A program made the position numbers and the translations under genes. Shown in pieces: positions 38,438 through 50,561 of a stretch of DNA of 64,000 bases (its first letter is position 1; each line of letters starts with the position of its first letter). The notes below the pieces were generated by a model, which saw only the letters and a list, made by a program, of their open reading frames with translations, was not told the DNA's origin and made no database searches. Origin of the DNA: Silene latifolia (Eukaryota; Streptophyta; Magnoliopsida; Caryophyllales; Caryophyllaceae); contig NC_133526.1 in assembly GCF_048544455.1 (NCBI RefSeq), positions 2,868,001 through 2,932,000 on the forward strand. The letters are read 5' to 3'.

Positions 38438-40000
38438 CTGTTAACCGAAAGGGCACAAGTTATTACACATTCATTTTAGTCCGGACAAACAGATCGGGTT
38501 GTGTCGGTCATATTTGTGTCACATGTAAAATAAGTTATAAACCCTTCAACCAAAATTCAACGCAAATAATTCTTAGGATGTACTCAATTACATAAATAGG
38601 CCATCAAACCTCAGCCAAATTTGTTAATTTCGTGTCGGGTTTGCATCGTGTTTTCGTGTCAATGTTTAAATAAAAAGTGTAAATACACCTATGTGATGGA
38701 GGATCAAAATAACTTAGGGTTAATTTAATAGATATGTTATTCGAACTCGTGTTTAGAATTAAATTTTCTGTCGTATTCGTATTGACCCACTTATATAAAA
38801 GGATCATTAATTCCCAACCTAAACCCGTTAAATTCGTGTTGAATTCGTGACGTATTTTCAAGGCGTACGTATCCCTCTTTGTGAACACTAATTTTAGTGG
38901 TATAATTCATTTATATGAGTAAGTAAATGAATGCTTTTTTATGCTTAAAAGTATCGTTTTATACTGTAAGACGGTGTTACACGATAATTATGGTAGAAAA
39001 GAGTGTACTTTTAGGGAGGGGGAGTTTGCTTGTCTGGTGTTACCCTAAAAAATTCCAAAGAGTGTGGGGGCCAAATTTTGTGTTCAAAGTGACAAAGTTA
39101 CTTTTCTAGTTCACATTTGGACTTGTTTGTTTTATTATGTTGGCTTCATCCCGCTAAAACCCAATTGTTGTAACCGTTTTTCAAATTTAGGGTTCTCTTA
39201 ATTTCCCTTCAAATTAGCCAAAAAGTGTCCCTTTAGGTGGAATATGATTTGTATAAGTACAATTAAGCTTATATTTGTTGTATCAATAAGATTTTGGATT
39301 ATATATTTGGTAGTTAAGATTTTAAAAATGGATGAAAAAATATAGTTAGCTCAGGCCGACTTGGGCCGATCCGTTTATGTTGTCTGGTAACCTTTTCGCA
39401 TGCTCATGTGGCTCGATTGGGGCTTGCCCCAACCCCCTTATGGTACGTGTCAGGTTTAAGTCCTTAATAAGCGGGTTAGGGATAAGTTTGAGCCAACTTG
39501 AGTATCCGATCCTTCCCATCGGACGGACTAGTTCAGGGTCTGAATTTCTAGGCCCAACCTGATCCTAACTATGCCGCACATGCCAGATCTACATTAGCTT
39601 ACCTATGTTAAATTAAATTCATTCAAATTTTATAAGATTATCATGGATAATTTGTATTATGCTCGAAATATTTCACAGATAAAATAATTTAACGATAATT
39701 TGTAAATATAAATCTTAAATATTGAATTCTAAAACATTGAGTAAAAAGTAGGATATTTATAAACTCACTGACTATTGAGTAGTACTTTGTGAATTCTATT
39801 ATAACACCTATTAGGTCGTATCGTCCTTACATCGTGTGTTGTCGGTCTAACCCAGATCCCGACCTATCGCCCTTGTCCATGTCCGTGTTCATGTCCAACC
39901 TTATTCATGTTCGAACAATCTTTTCTAATATCTGAGCTAGACGGTTAAGGAGGGAATAAGGGGTTTTCTTGGTCAAGTCATGGTAAGAATGTTCAGTAGG
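38438..40000. other. intergenic, no gene seen
   Basis: AT-rich DNA with a few GTGTCGGGTT/CGTGTT-type stretches (38490-38660, 38830) and a CCGACTTGGGCCGATCCG-type stretch (39355-39590). These look like decayed hAT-type miniature elements, without ends I can fix. Confidence 0.35.
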
Positions 40001-40173
40001 TCTCCCTTGCGACGGGTCGGATATTGCGACGGGTAATATGTGAGTGGAAATGGGTAGAGGGGACAAGGTGGGTACCACCCCATGTGCTTTGTCTCTCACC
40101 CTTATGGGTTTTTTGTGAGACGATATGGTATCCGTCGCAAGTTTGCGACGGATACCCTCCGTCATAAGGGAGA
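40001..40173. mobile_element. inverted-repeat MITE, GACGG family, copy 2
   Basis: 173 bp. TCTCCCTTGCGACGGG on the left faces CCGTCATAAGGGAGA on the right. The subterminal TTGCGACGG motif also recurs in inverse (TCCGTCGCAAGTTTGCGACGG). The centre matches copies at 38264 and 42963. Confidence 0.7.
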
Positions 40174-40555
40174 TTTTGTGAAGAATGTTAACCTAAGCAC
40201 CTCCACGTCAAAATGAGTAGGACATTCTCACTTTTTGCCTTTGATTTTATGTGATATCGTCATTGCTTGGTCCCATTATCACATAAAAGCCAACCATTTC
40301 TATACTTTGTGGGACATCCATATGCCCTTTCCACTTTTTGTAAGTTCACACGAGACTTGTAATAGCCTTTTAATTATCGCAAAATCTCATTTAAGACGGA
40401 AATGAATTTTGAACAAACTATTTTCATATATGGCACGTGATTTAATTTATCGAATTATGGTTATACTGTCTATACTATAAATTTTGGAAAATTTTAAACA
40501 AGACTAAAGTCTTATTATTTTTGGCTTAATTTCTGCTCAGCTCTACACAAATACT

Positions 40556-40801
40556 ATCTTACAACCAGTTGTATAGTAACATTGTACAACTGCCTCAAAA
40601 TTGTTGAGCTTTTACACAAAGTTGTTGAGTTATTTTACAAGTTATTGAGCTATTTTACGAAGTTATTGAGCTTAATAGTTATTGTGTTAAGCTCAATAAC
40701 TTTCCATCATAGCTCGATAATTTTGTTAGTAGAGCTCGATAACTTTATAACAAAGCTCAACTACATTGAATAAGTTGTATATACAACCAGTTGTATAATA
40801 C
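40556..40801. mobile_element. palindromic MITE with ACAACTGGTTGT ends
   Basis: About 245 bp. The left end has TTACAACCAGTTGTATAGTA and the right end TATACAACCAGTTGTATAAT. Between them, several copies of GTTATTGAGCTATTTTAC face inverse copies (AGCTCAATAACTT, AGCTCGATAACTTT), so the whole could fold into a long hairpin. Confidence 0.55.
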
Positions 40802-41131
40802 ATTAACTGCTCAGCTCTATTCAGTTTGATTCAATTTAGCCCTGTTCCATTTAGTTCAACTTAATTTCGCTCATATTTAGTAAGTTGTAGTAGTGCATTG
40901 ATTAGAAGGTGTGATAAAGTAGCTACTTATTTGTGCTATGAAAATGAAGCAATAATACTCTCCACGCGTTAAGTTAGTGCATTATCTACGCCAATGTAAT
41001 GGTGGTATATGCAATATGCAATATGCAATATGCTCCATCAAAAGCTATGGTAATCATGGAGATTAAAGTACAACGTAATCTCTTTTAGTTTAGAGTTCAT
41101 ACTGCTGTATTTATAGTGTTTCCAAAATAAT

Positions 41132-41307
41132 CAGTGGCGGAGCTAGGATTTGAGCTTATAAGGGGGCGGAAACTTTTATAGAAGGCGGATGAGTAATAAA
41201 ATAAGGCACACCCGAAAAAAAATCGAAAAACTTAACTAAAAACACTAAAAATCTCAACCGTCAGGAGGATAAGAGCAGCTGCTAGCCTCTCCTTAACTCC
41301 ACCACTG
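41132..41307. mobile_element. hAT-like MITE, CAGTGGCGGAG family
   Basis: 176 bp with ends CAGTGGCGGAGCTAGGATT and TTAACTCCACCACTG. The flanking 8-mers AAAATAAT and GTAATAAT agree at six of eight bases. The same family lies in both P450 copies (50562 and 55297). Confidence 0.72.
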
Positions 41308-41449
41308 GTAATAATGTAGAAAAAGGGACAATAAAGGCCATTTATAATAATTGAGGATTACAAACAGACAATGCTCGTGAAACAATTTAAGTTGAACGAC
41401 CCCAATAAGCTAGTAAAGTAGTAAGTGACATGTTTTTCACAAATTCATA

Positions 41450-41540
41450 CTTCCTCCATTCAACTTTTATCACCCCACTTCAATATAATACTCCTCTCAT
41501 TTATTAGAGAATTGGGGTGATAATTCTTGAATGGAGGGAG
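41450..41540. mobile_element. 91-bp Stowaway-like MITE
   Basis: TA-flanked, with long inverted repeats: CTTCCTCCATTCAACTTTTA and TAATTCTTGAATGGAGGGAG. The remaining centre is very short, so almost the whole element is a hairpin. Confidence 0.75.
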
Positions 41541-41549
41541 TATGATATA

Positions 41550-41757
41550 CTCCCTCCGTTTCGGTCATTTGTTGTCCTTTTCCATTTTGGGGTGTCTCAG
41601 TCATTTATTATCCTTTCTATTTTAGGAATGCATTTGATAAACAATTTGGTCATTCACACTCAATTTAGTCCACATGTTATTTAGTAATTGGCTATATCCT
41701 TTTTTCTTGATCTTTGTGCCAAAACCAAATGACAACAAATAACCGAGACGAAGGGAG
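41550..41757. mobile_element. Stowaway-like MITE, copy 4
   Basis: 208 bp, TA-flanked, of the same family as those at 15544, 26522 and 29680. It lies only 9 bp from the 91-bp Stowaway-like element. Confidence 0.87.
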
Positions 41758-42602
41758 TATTAAACAAACGTATGTAATTGACTTAGATGGAGGTCAGGGA
41801 GTATAATGTACCATGTCAAATAAGCGGGGTTACCCTATAGGCAGCCATATGTTGTGACATGTTTATTTGAAATGTTATGAAAACTCGAACTTATATGAAT
41901 CTATTTCGATAAATAAGTTTTCTTTGACCTGTTGTGCAGAAGCATTAATATTTTGTGTTGGGCCTTTGCTATATTTGTGTCCATAATTCATAATAGCATG
42001 ATGTTGTCCGCTTTGGGTCAAGCCCTCACGGATTTACTTTTCGACTCCTTCCTAAAAACCTCGTACTATTATATCTTGTAAACACTTATAAAGATGATCT
42101 TTCATCTTTATTCTACCGATTTGGAACAATTACGTGGTTTAGTAAGCTAGAAAAATGGAAAAGCTTTGTGTTCAAACATAAGTGGGACAAACCGTGCTTA
42201 ATAACATGACCAAAATTTTCTAATGATGTTGAAAGGTGTATTTGGCACTATCTTGTATACTCTGTTCATAATCCCCACTTGCCTCTTGCCCTCTTCCACT
42301 TATTTTATTGTCTCACGTCACAAGCTTGTGACGGATAAAAATAAATGAGAATTTGTGATTTTTCTAAGTTTGATTTTTTATTGTAAATTTATGTAATGTT
42401 TAAGCATACACAGAAGATTCACTCAATTCTTGCATAAGACGGTACTATAAAAAATATAATAGAATCATGAGAGGTGTTCTCGTGGAGTCGTGGCCTAGGT
42501 TTAAATCCTGTCAACATTAAAATCGCTTTTATGGCTTTATTTACACCAATGGACAAAGGGAGGTTAATTCTTGCTCGCAGTACTTAACTACCACTTATAA
42601 TA

Positions 42603-42876
42603 CTCCCTCCTATTCCGAATAACTATTCCATTTGTTATTTCGGTCTATTCACATAACTGTCCCATTTGCCATATTTGGACATGTTTTTTGACTTTCCTAC
42701 CATTGACTCTTTTCTTTATTTACCACCCCAACGACCCCTAAACCATCATATTCAATACTTTTCATTATTTAACTCCTATATTCTTACCCCTATACAATAC
42801 TTTTCATTATTTTAATTTCATTCCTTAATTTTCGTGCCATTGTACAAATGGGACAGTTATTCGAAATAGGAGGAAG
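42603..42876. mobile_element. Stowaway-like MITE, second long family
   Basis: 274 bp, TA-flanked. The left end is CTCCCTCCTATTCCGAATAA and the right end TTATTCGAAATAGGAGGAAG. It differs internally from the 208-bp family. Confidence 0.8.
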
Positions 42877-42962
42877 TAGTATTTTTGTAGCATTGACTAA
42901 AGAGTAAAGACTATCTTCATTCTCCAATTATCTAAACATGATTAGATAGTTGTTATTTTGTT

Positions 42963-43155
42963 AACACAAATTCTCATTATAGACGGACACTATCCGTCTA
43001 TAACTATAGACGGATAATGTCCTCTCACAAAAGAAAGTGGATAGTGCAAGTGGATGGGAAATGGATACCCCATTTACACTACCCACTTTAATTTGTGAGG
43101 GGACACTATCCGTCTATAGCTATAGACGGATAGTGTCCGTCTATAATGAGACGTA
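42963..43155. mobile_element. inverted-repeat MITE, GACGG family, nested palindrome
   Basis: TCATTATAGACGGACACTAT on the left faces ATAGTGTCCGTCTATAATGA on the right. Each arm also contains its own palindrome around ATAGACGGATA. The centre (GTGGATAGTGCAAGTGG, ACTACCCACTTTAA) relates to copies at 38264 and 40001. Confidence 0.72.
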
Positions 43156-43659
43156 TTGTTTTGTTAATTAAACATGAATCATACCCGACATAAAACTATG
43201 CAAAAGGCATATGAAGATAGACGCACGTTTGTAGTTGATAAGGACTAAGGAGTATCTAATGTTTCTTGGTCCAATTGTCTAACATTGTCGGGCACAATCA
43301 CAAGTTTCTTAAGTCAAGTTTCATAATTTATAATAATTATAAAAAAAATGTGTATATAATCAATAAATTAATAAAATGTGTTTTGTTTCATCCAAACATG
43401 AAACATATATGGTCAAGATTTTGTAAGATTTGTGCTAATTTTGACCAAGAATTTTGTTTATCATTAAATCTTACTTTTTAGCCACTAGGAATTACGATAG
43501 TTTAATACTCGTATATTGTAATCAAATATATAAAATTGATCGGAATGGAGGAAGTGCAAGACAAGAGACAAGTTAAGAACTGTTACTCAGAGTCGATACA
43601 AAGTATAACAAGGCCAGTTTTGACCCGTTTATACAAGTATTTAAGTTCAGAACTGTTAC

Positions 43660-46600
43660 TCAGAGTCGACCTGCTCGAATGTCTCTATCCACTCGGTCTG
43701 CATTGAAGGTTCCTGGAAGCTCTTTGAAATCCTTGTTGAAGATAGAGTATGCGCTGCAATTTTCAATAAACATCAGCAAATGCAAGTATGACCAAAAAAT
43801 CGGAAAGGGAGAAAAAAGGACAGTTTTTAATGTAGTTGGTTAAGTTCTTCTGTAAATTAATGATCGGTAATAACCTGATAACCGGTCTTCTATAGTGAAG
43901 AAATTCGGAAAACGACTTGTGATTTGTGACGGAAAACATGTTCGTATATAAATACGAGAGATAGGAGTACATAGATAATGAAAGATACCAGGGTTTAAGA
44001 CTGTAAAACGTGTTAATTTATGGTACGAATATATAGCCGTATAGAATATAGATGACTCTGATGAACCATATAATCGACGACAATTTAAGCTCCTACCTGA
44101 GTTCACCTTCTTTGCGGCGGCCAAGATTTTTAAAGATGAGGAGAAATCCAGTTGCTATAATCTGTACAGTAACAGTTTTTTCATCAAGTACAGTAATTAA
44201 TATACAGATTAGGAAGCAAATAAATGGGGAGAGTTTGCGATTGGATTCGGTTTTTCTGTAGCAAGATTTTAACCTGTCTTTCAGTAATTCAGTTAAAAAA
44301 CAATCGGAATAGTTGAGTGCATTCTCAAGTCACACCGCAGTGCAACAGGATTTTTAGCATAAACATGAAATTACGGTAAGTAGTGCGTGGAAGCAAAGAG
44401 CGTCATGCAATTTCGAGTCATCAAACTTACATATATAGGTCCCAATTCATATCGATGTGCAACTGGAGCCAACATAAACCAGAGGATAATATAGACCCAC
44501 GTTTTAACGCTGAGACAGAAAACTCCAGTCAAAACGATATCTACAAATGAAATATTAGTGATCATCAGCAGTCAGCATACCAGTGTAATAAGGTTAGACA
44601 TGATTCAATTTCGGTACCCACCAGGAAACTTTAATCTATCATGTAAAATGTGATAGAGTCTCCGTTGCCATCGACTTGCAGACTCTGGAAGCTCAAATTT
44701 CTATATTCCAACAAGCAGGAAGAAACCAATTCTATGAGAAGCAAAATGCGAAGTTACTTTAGTTAAAGACAATAATAAAATAGCGTCAGTCATCTGACCA
44801 GATCATCATCGTTGTCTTTGTCGTCATCAACATCATCATATTCAGCTCTAACATGCTTTGGTGGTGCCTTGGGCTTAACTGCTACAATGAAGGAATCTGA
44901 AAAATTAACAGGAACGTATATTAGTCTGTCAGTATACGGTCTACAAAGTTCAATTTATTACCATGCAACATGATGAGAGGAGTAACCCACATCTTCCTCT
45001 CTTACTCCCGATTCTATAAACAAAAAGATAATCTGACATATGTACGTTAAAAAAGTTGCCTACAGAATTATGTATTTATGTCCCAATAATAAGAGTTTGC
45101 TTGATAGCTGACTAAAAAAATCCAAACAACGACCTTTCGCCACTTCTTCTACACACTAGCATCATGATTCATGAGGCATAAACCAAGAAATGTTCGGGAA
45201 AATCTGGCATAAACAAAATCCAAAAGCCTTTGTCAAGCAGTTCGACCATTTACTCGGTAGCTTATAATGTACAGCAGCACAACAAATAAAGCGGAGCAAT
45301 AATAGAAAGCTATGTCTATGAAGACCACAATGAAAAATGAGCAAACATGTTTTTTCAGTGCATAATAACACGTTGCTTGGATAAACAATTTTGAGGAAGG
45401 AACGGGAAGGGATAAGAGAAAGAATTATTTAGTTTGAAAACCCATGGGGAAAGGGGAGAAGGAAGGGAAGAGAACTAATAAATGAAGTGGAGACTTGTAC
45501 ACGGAGAAAGGTGTTCCTTTCATTTATTTACGACATCAGAAAGATTGGGTTAGTTCATGAGGGAAGGGTCCCTAGCCTTTTCCATCATTACCGAAACAAT
45601 GGTTTCTGATTCCATGCTCCCACTCCCACTCGCCCGTTCTCTCCAATTCACTCAACCTCAAAAAATGGTAATATAGGCAGACTAATATTCATGAACATGA
45701 ACCAAAATGGGAAATGTGATCCAGAAGATTCAGTTGAACTATGAAAAGTAAGATCCATACCACCATCAGCAAGTTGGATGTATACCTCTTCTCCATTCTT
45801 GCTATCATGCAACGCTTTTCCTCGTGAAATAAGCCTCACACTTTCAGTTGGTAATTTTTTCCCTTCAGCAACTAGATTTCTCAAATCACGTACCTATAGT
45901 GCATGAAGCACATCAAAAAATAATCTTTCCTCACAAGAAAAAAAATTGTCATACAAGTCACTGACTGTAATGAAACTACAACTTTAGCAACCAGCAGAAT
46001 ATCTATTTTCATTACGTAAACTTCGAAGTATATAATGTATGTACTGTTGCAATTTATGGTACTCAACTACTCACAAAGAAAAGTTATCGAGTGAGTACAA
46101 GAAGCCATCTCACAAGAAAACACTACATGAAATGCTCTAACATAATAACTGAAAGCCAACAAGTGAGTGTATAGAAAATTGTAGGAGAAAAGTCATCAAG
46201 AGTGCCTATCTCTACTTAAAAAGTGGGGCAGGTAAACTCCAAACTATGTATCTACGATTCTAATAAGCATATAAATGATAAGTTTAGTGGCTTGTCCGAT
46301 TAATCAATCCTCAAAAAAGTAAGTGGAAGGCATAAACTTAAGCACAAGCATATTGCGTGACTGGATGTAACGGATACAGGTATTGTCAGCAATTTAGGCC
46401 CAACCTCTTTCTCCTATAACACCTTTACTCACGCACTGCCTCACAAGCTTAGCTTTAGCACTCCTGAACCTATCTCATCCTAAATCCAAGCGTGGCGTGG
46501 CCCGTGGGTGCAAGTAAATTTCTCCTCTTAACAAAGCAAAACAGCTTGTACACTCTACAACAACAACAACAACAACAACATCAGAGCCTTAATCCCAAAA

Positions 46601-48167
46601 TGATTTGGGGTCGGCTGACATGAATCATCTTTTCGAACCGTCCATGGGTGCACGCACGCCTCAAAATGCGAATAAAAAAGGGAAGATGAAAAACAAAAAG
46701 GAAGAACGAAAATGTAATTGAAAGTCAAGGTGAACTTAGGGGTTTTAAAATCGAATTCCGTCTTTCTTTTATAAAAACTTAAAATTTAAATCGAGAGAAA
46801 AGATTAAAACGATGTTTAAAAACCGAAATAGAGTGAAGGATCCGGAATGAACCAGATGAAATCTATAAGGAAGTGGTTGGTGAAAAAGTGTAATAAAGGA
46901 GAGAAAAATAAATAAATTAATTTCTTTAAATTAAATACAAAAAACACTAAATATGTCAAAAAACATCAAATACTAAAAAGCAAAACAGCTTGTACACTCT
47001 CTGTGAAGAAATAAGCCAACCCAAAAGACGTGTCACATGTAAGAGTCCCAATTCGGAGAAAGATGACAGGATGATTTACTTCATAAACCAAGGAGCTAAT
47101 TCAATACTCTCAAATCTCAATATTCCATCGTTACAGTTAAATATAAAAAATCCTAAAAGTTCCAATACTGCCTTAACTTTGAAATAGGAGCACTAAGGCA
47201 GTGACGGATCGTGCCATGAAGAGCAAGGCACGAGGTGAAGGGAAGCTCATTAGCTTAGTAGTGTTTCTCGTCAGCTGCACCATATGCAAAAGGTAACCTA
47301 AGGCTCCCCAAGTTCTGATATCTAGTATATCTCGGTGAGCCTACAACTTATATGTCCTTCAGCCACACTTTTTTGACCTAAGAATACCTTGTACAGAGTA
47401 TAATAATCATAAGATCAAGAAGACTATAAAGATTTCCATATACTTCAGACAGCTGATAACAACCCCGATCCCAACACCGGCAGAACATTTCCAACTCAAG
47501 TCAAGTTCTTCCCAATATCAAACCAAACACTTAAACTTACAACAGACCTACAGTATATCAGTATTAAAACTTCATCTCCCTTTACGAGAAAAGCCGGCAT
47601 TGTCGTCACCAGTATTACTTGCAGCTGACTGCTAAAACAAACTCACAGTAACACAATTGTTCATAACAGCTACTCAATCCCACCATCTTTTAATCAACAA
47701 AGCAATAATTTTATCATGAAGAAGAACAACAACAATCCTTAATCCTGAAATGGTTTGGGGTCGGCCGACATGAATCATCCTTTGAAACCGTCACAGATTC
47801 CAATCCAATTGATCAAATTTACAAAAAAAAACTACACAAACAACATTTGCACAAATTGCATGAATAAAGTCACTAAAAAAAAAAAAAACAAATTGCAGGA
47901 ATACAAGATCAATCAAATACATCAAAAATTCAGAAGTTTGATCATAACCCAGATAAGAATACTACCAAATCTAACAATCAAAGGCAAAATACAGAAAGAT
48001 TAAAGCTTTATAAATGAAATAATTAAGAGAATTTAGGGTTTAGTTACCTTAATGTGAGAAGGGACTGTAAGGTGAAAAGGGGTTGAAGGGAATACAGTTT
48101 TGATTTTAATTTTGACCAAGTTTTCATGAGCAAGATGATTGCTTAGATCAATTTGAATCTCGTCCAT
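43660..48167 (-). CDS. ubiquitin-like domain + SAYSvFN domain membrane protein
   Basis: Probable ER-membrane protein of the SAYSvFN family (human SAYSD1) with an added N-terminal ubiquitin-like domain. SAYSD1 is reported to act in quality control at the ER translocon through UFMylated ribosomes; a similar plant role is inference. Minus-strand exons: 48167-48048, 45893-45761, 44896-44799, 44700-44622, 44540-44431, 44161-44097, 43753-43660; 232 residues, all GT-AG. The UBL part is about residues 15-92 (FHLTVPSHIKVRDLRNLV, LISRGKALHD, EEVYIQLADGDSFIVAVKPK). An acidic linker YDDVDDDKDNDDD is followed by SASRWQRRLYHILHDRL. A membrane segment VKTWVYIILWFMLAPVAHRY and a second short one (IIATGFLLIF) precede SAYSIFNKDFKELPGTF and the C-terminal DRDIRAGRL. 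Intron 1 (2.15 kb) carries two TTG-tailed retroposons. It looks intact. Confidence 0.9.
46557..46976 (-). mobile_element. TTG-tailed retroposon with 24-bp target duplication
   Basis: 420 bp, reverse orientation, with its CAA-repeat tail at the left. It is flanked by a perfect 24-bp direct repeat (46533-46556 and 46977-47000, containing AAAACAGCTTGTACACTCT). That is the signature of target-primed insertion by a LINE machinery. The 3' part (CCTTAATCCCAAAATGATTT on this strand) matches the copies at 14956 and 47723. I cannot see an RNA polymerase III promoter, so it may be a truncated RTE-type LINE rather than a SINE. Confidence 0.85.
47723..47792 (-). mobile_element. truncated TTG-tailed retroposon
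   Basis: About 70 bp: a short CAA-repeat tail, CCTTAATCCTGAAATGGTTT, GGGGTCGGCCGACATGAATC, then an abrupt end near CCGTCAC. Same family as 46557-46976, in the same intron and orientation, and 5'-truncated. Confidence 0.6.
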
Positions 48168-48996
48168 TTTGGGTATTTAATTGAATTGGGCATGAATTTG
48201 ATTGGATTTTGAAGGCAAGATTTTTCACATTGTAACCCAAAACCCAGTAATTGAGCGATAACGATTAACGGTTTTTGTGTTGAAGAGCAAGATATTTTAC
48301 TGTTGTAAACTTGTACAGTAATCGGTTAATTATCGAGTAAGATCGTCTCATATGTTGTATGGAGTAATGTTTAGGCCTGATTCTTTTGGGCTTAATTTCG
48401 TCTTATTTTAGTTCAGTTCGGCTCTTTTAAGTTCAGTTCAATTCAATTCAACTCTTCTCCTCACAAATTAACTCTTACTCCAGTTCAGTTTAGTTAGATA
48501 TACGATATTATATACGGTAACTGGAATTTATGTTTGTCGTTAATTGTTTCAAGCCTTCACAAGTCACAACTGAAGTAATTTCCCCGTGAAAAAGGTCATC
48601 CTTTATAACCATTACAATTCTCGACGAGACGGATAACGACTGAAAAATTACATTATGATTTTAAATTGTAAAGCTCACATTTGAGATTTATAAAATACTT
48701 CGTAATCTACATAGTACAAAAGTTAAAAGAAAATAAAAACAACAAAAAAATTCCAAGAAGAGATCATGAAATCTACATATTTATTCTTCCAATCACAAAC
48801 CTACTTTACAATTCTACATGCTAACATTACATCCAATCCTGGTAAGAAAACGCAAATTCTCAAATAAAACCATAATACATTTATAAATATTATAATACCG
48901 TATGCACCTCATTTATTATCATTAGAGATAAAATCCATATACTTGTTATATCGTTGTATGTCGACGTCGTACACAGATCTTGCTAAAGCTAATTGT
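48168..48996. other. intergenic between UBL-SAYSvFN gene and P450 fragment
   Basis: Contains the promoter side of the UBL-SAYSvFN gene, a TTCAGTTCAG-rich stretch (48390-48500) and, from about 48779, the start of a segment duplicated again at about 53468. No other gene is seen. Confidence 0.4.
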
Positions 48997-50342
48997 CTAG
49001 GACGATCTTACAACTTTAGCAAGACAATTATCAATAGGACTTGAAATTGGCAAGTATTTAATTGCACATTCTGGATTTAACCTCTCTAACCTGCAAAACA
49101 AGTATATTTTCACTCATTTAGATTTTCGGTACAATAACACTAATATTCATATCATAATACAAATATAAAAGATGTTAATAAATTTATGCCAATGTATTAA
49201 GAAATTAGGATAAAAGAAAAGGAAAGATTTATACTTATAATTAAGGAGAAAATAGTGAAGGAAAACATAGATTTCGAGCTTAGCTAGATCACGTCCAGGG
49301 CACATTCTACTTCCTGCTCCAAACGGAATGAAATTTGCTCTCGTCTTAGGATCCTGTACAAAGTATAATTACGAGATCAATGAAATTTGGTCGATTTTAC
49401 GGCTTGACTGAAAAATATGTGAGAGGGATTCTGAAAAATGTCATAAATTAAACTGGTTTGAACAAAGAAAGCGTGTTTAATTCTATTATGTTTAGTTAAA
49501 ACTTAAAAGTACTTACATCCCATCTTAAAGGTATAAATTCCTTGGAAAACATATAATTGTCGGAATGCAGGTGAGCGCTTCTAAGCCAAGTTAGGATTCT
49601 CCATCCTTTCGGCACATTATAACCTATCGACAACAAACATATCAAATGTTAGTGTCGAAGTTGATAAAAAAATTATTAGGTAAATGACTTAAATCAAGCA
49701 TTGCAAGGAGTGTCATAAACTAACCATTAATGGTAACATCAGTAGTCGCCTCTCGGAATAGTGTGAATGATATATTCACCAAACGTAGAGTCTCGTCAAT
49801 AACCTTAATCACAGAAGATTACGAGATTAATGAAGTTAACTACTAAAAGCATATTTCTTTTTTGTTTGAGGTGTTGCGACACATAAAAGTGTTGTTGATC
49901 ACGTACCTTAGATAGATACTCCATTTGTCGAGTTTCTTTTAATGTTAATCCTTCTTGATTAGGTGATCTCTTCATCACTATGTTTTGTTGCTCCTCCTAA
50001 ACACCAATTTAAACCAACACATATTATTATTGACTGATCGTCTCTCAGAAGACTCTATCGTACAAATTAAAAACTCACCTTTGCCTTTTGAAAGATTTGA
50101 GGGTTTTCTTGCAAAAGCATAACAGCCCACATAATTGCATGGGCAGAGGATTCATGTCCAGCATTTAGTAATGCATTAATCAAATCCACAATTTCTTCAT
50201 CACTTAATTTAACTCCACTGTCACTCTCAATTTCCATAAACATATCCAACATATCCTTCATATGTCCTTCCTTCTTTGTAACTTTTTCGGCTTTTCTCTC
50301 GTCTACAACCCTTTGAAATATCTTTTGTAAATTCTTTCGAGC
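48997..50342 (-). pseudogene. partial CYP88-type P450 copy, exons 3-8 only
   Basis: Second copy of the 3' half of the complete P450 at 53716-56985. Exons: 50342-50079, 49996-49907, 49803-49725, 49623-49517, 49353-49235, 49090-48997. They have exactly the same lengths (264, 90, 79, 107, 119, 94) and splice sites as exons 3-8 of that gene, and no stop or frameshift. It carries the I-helix [10 protein letters not shown], the ExxR helix DETLR and the heme loop [11 protein letters not shown]. Exons 1-2 (membrane anchor and N-terminal half) are absent upstream, where homology ends near 50960. Exon 3 differs from its sister at about 9 of 264 bases by eye. It cannot make a full P450 alone, so it is called a pseudogene. 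It could serve as alternative 3' exons of the upstream gene, which is untested. Confidence 0.85.
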
Positions 50343-50561
50343 CTGTTCAAGACTAACACTTGTTAAAACTTGTCACGTTCTTATCCATGTGTTTAACACA
50401 CCACAAAATTGTTTCCAGACAATATACAAAGTTTAGACAATAGTTGACGGTTTTATTCTATACCATCGTATTTCAAAGTCAAAGAACATCAAATCCTCAA
50501 CTCAACAAAAGATCGACAACAAGGTCGATAATATTTTAATTTGTCATATCCAAAATAGTGG

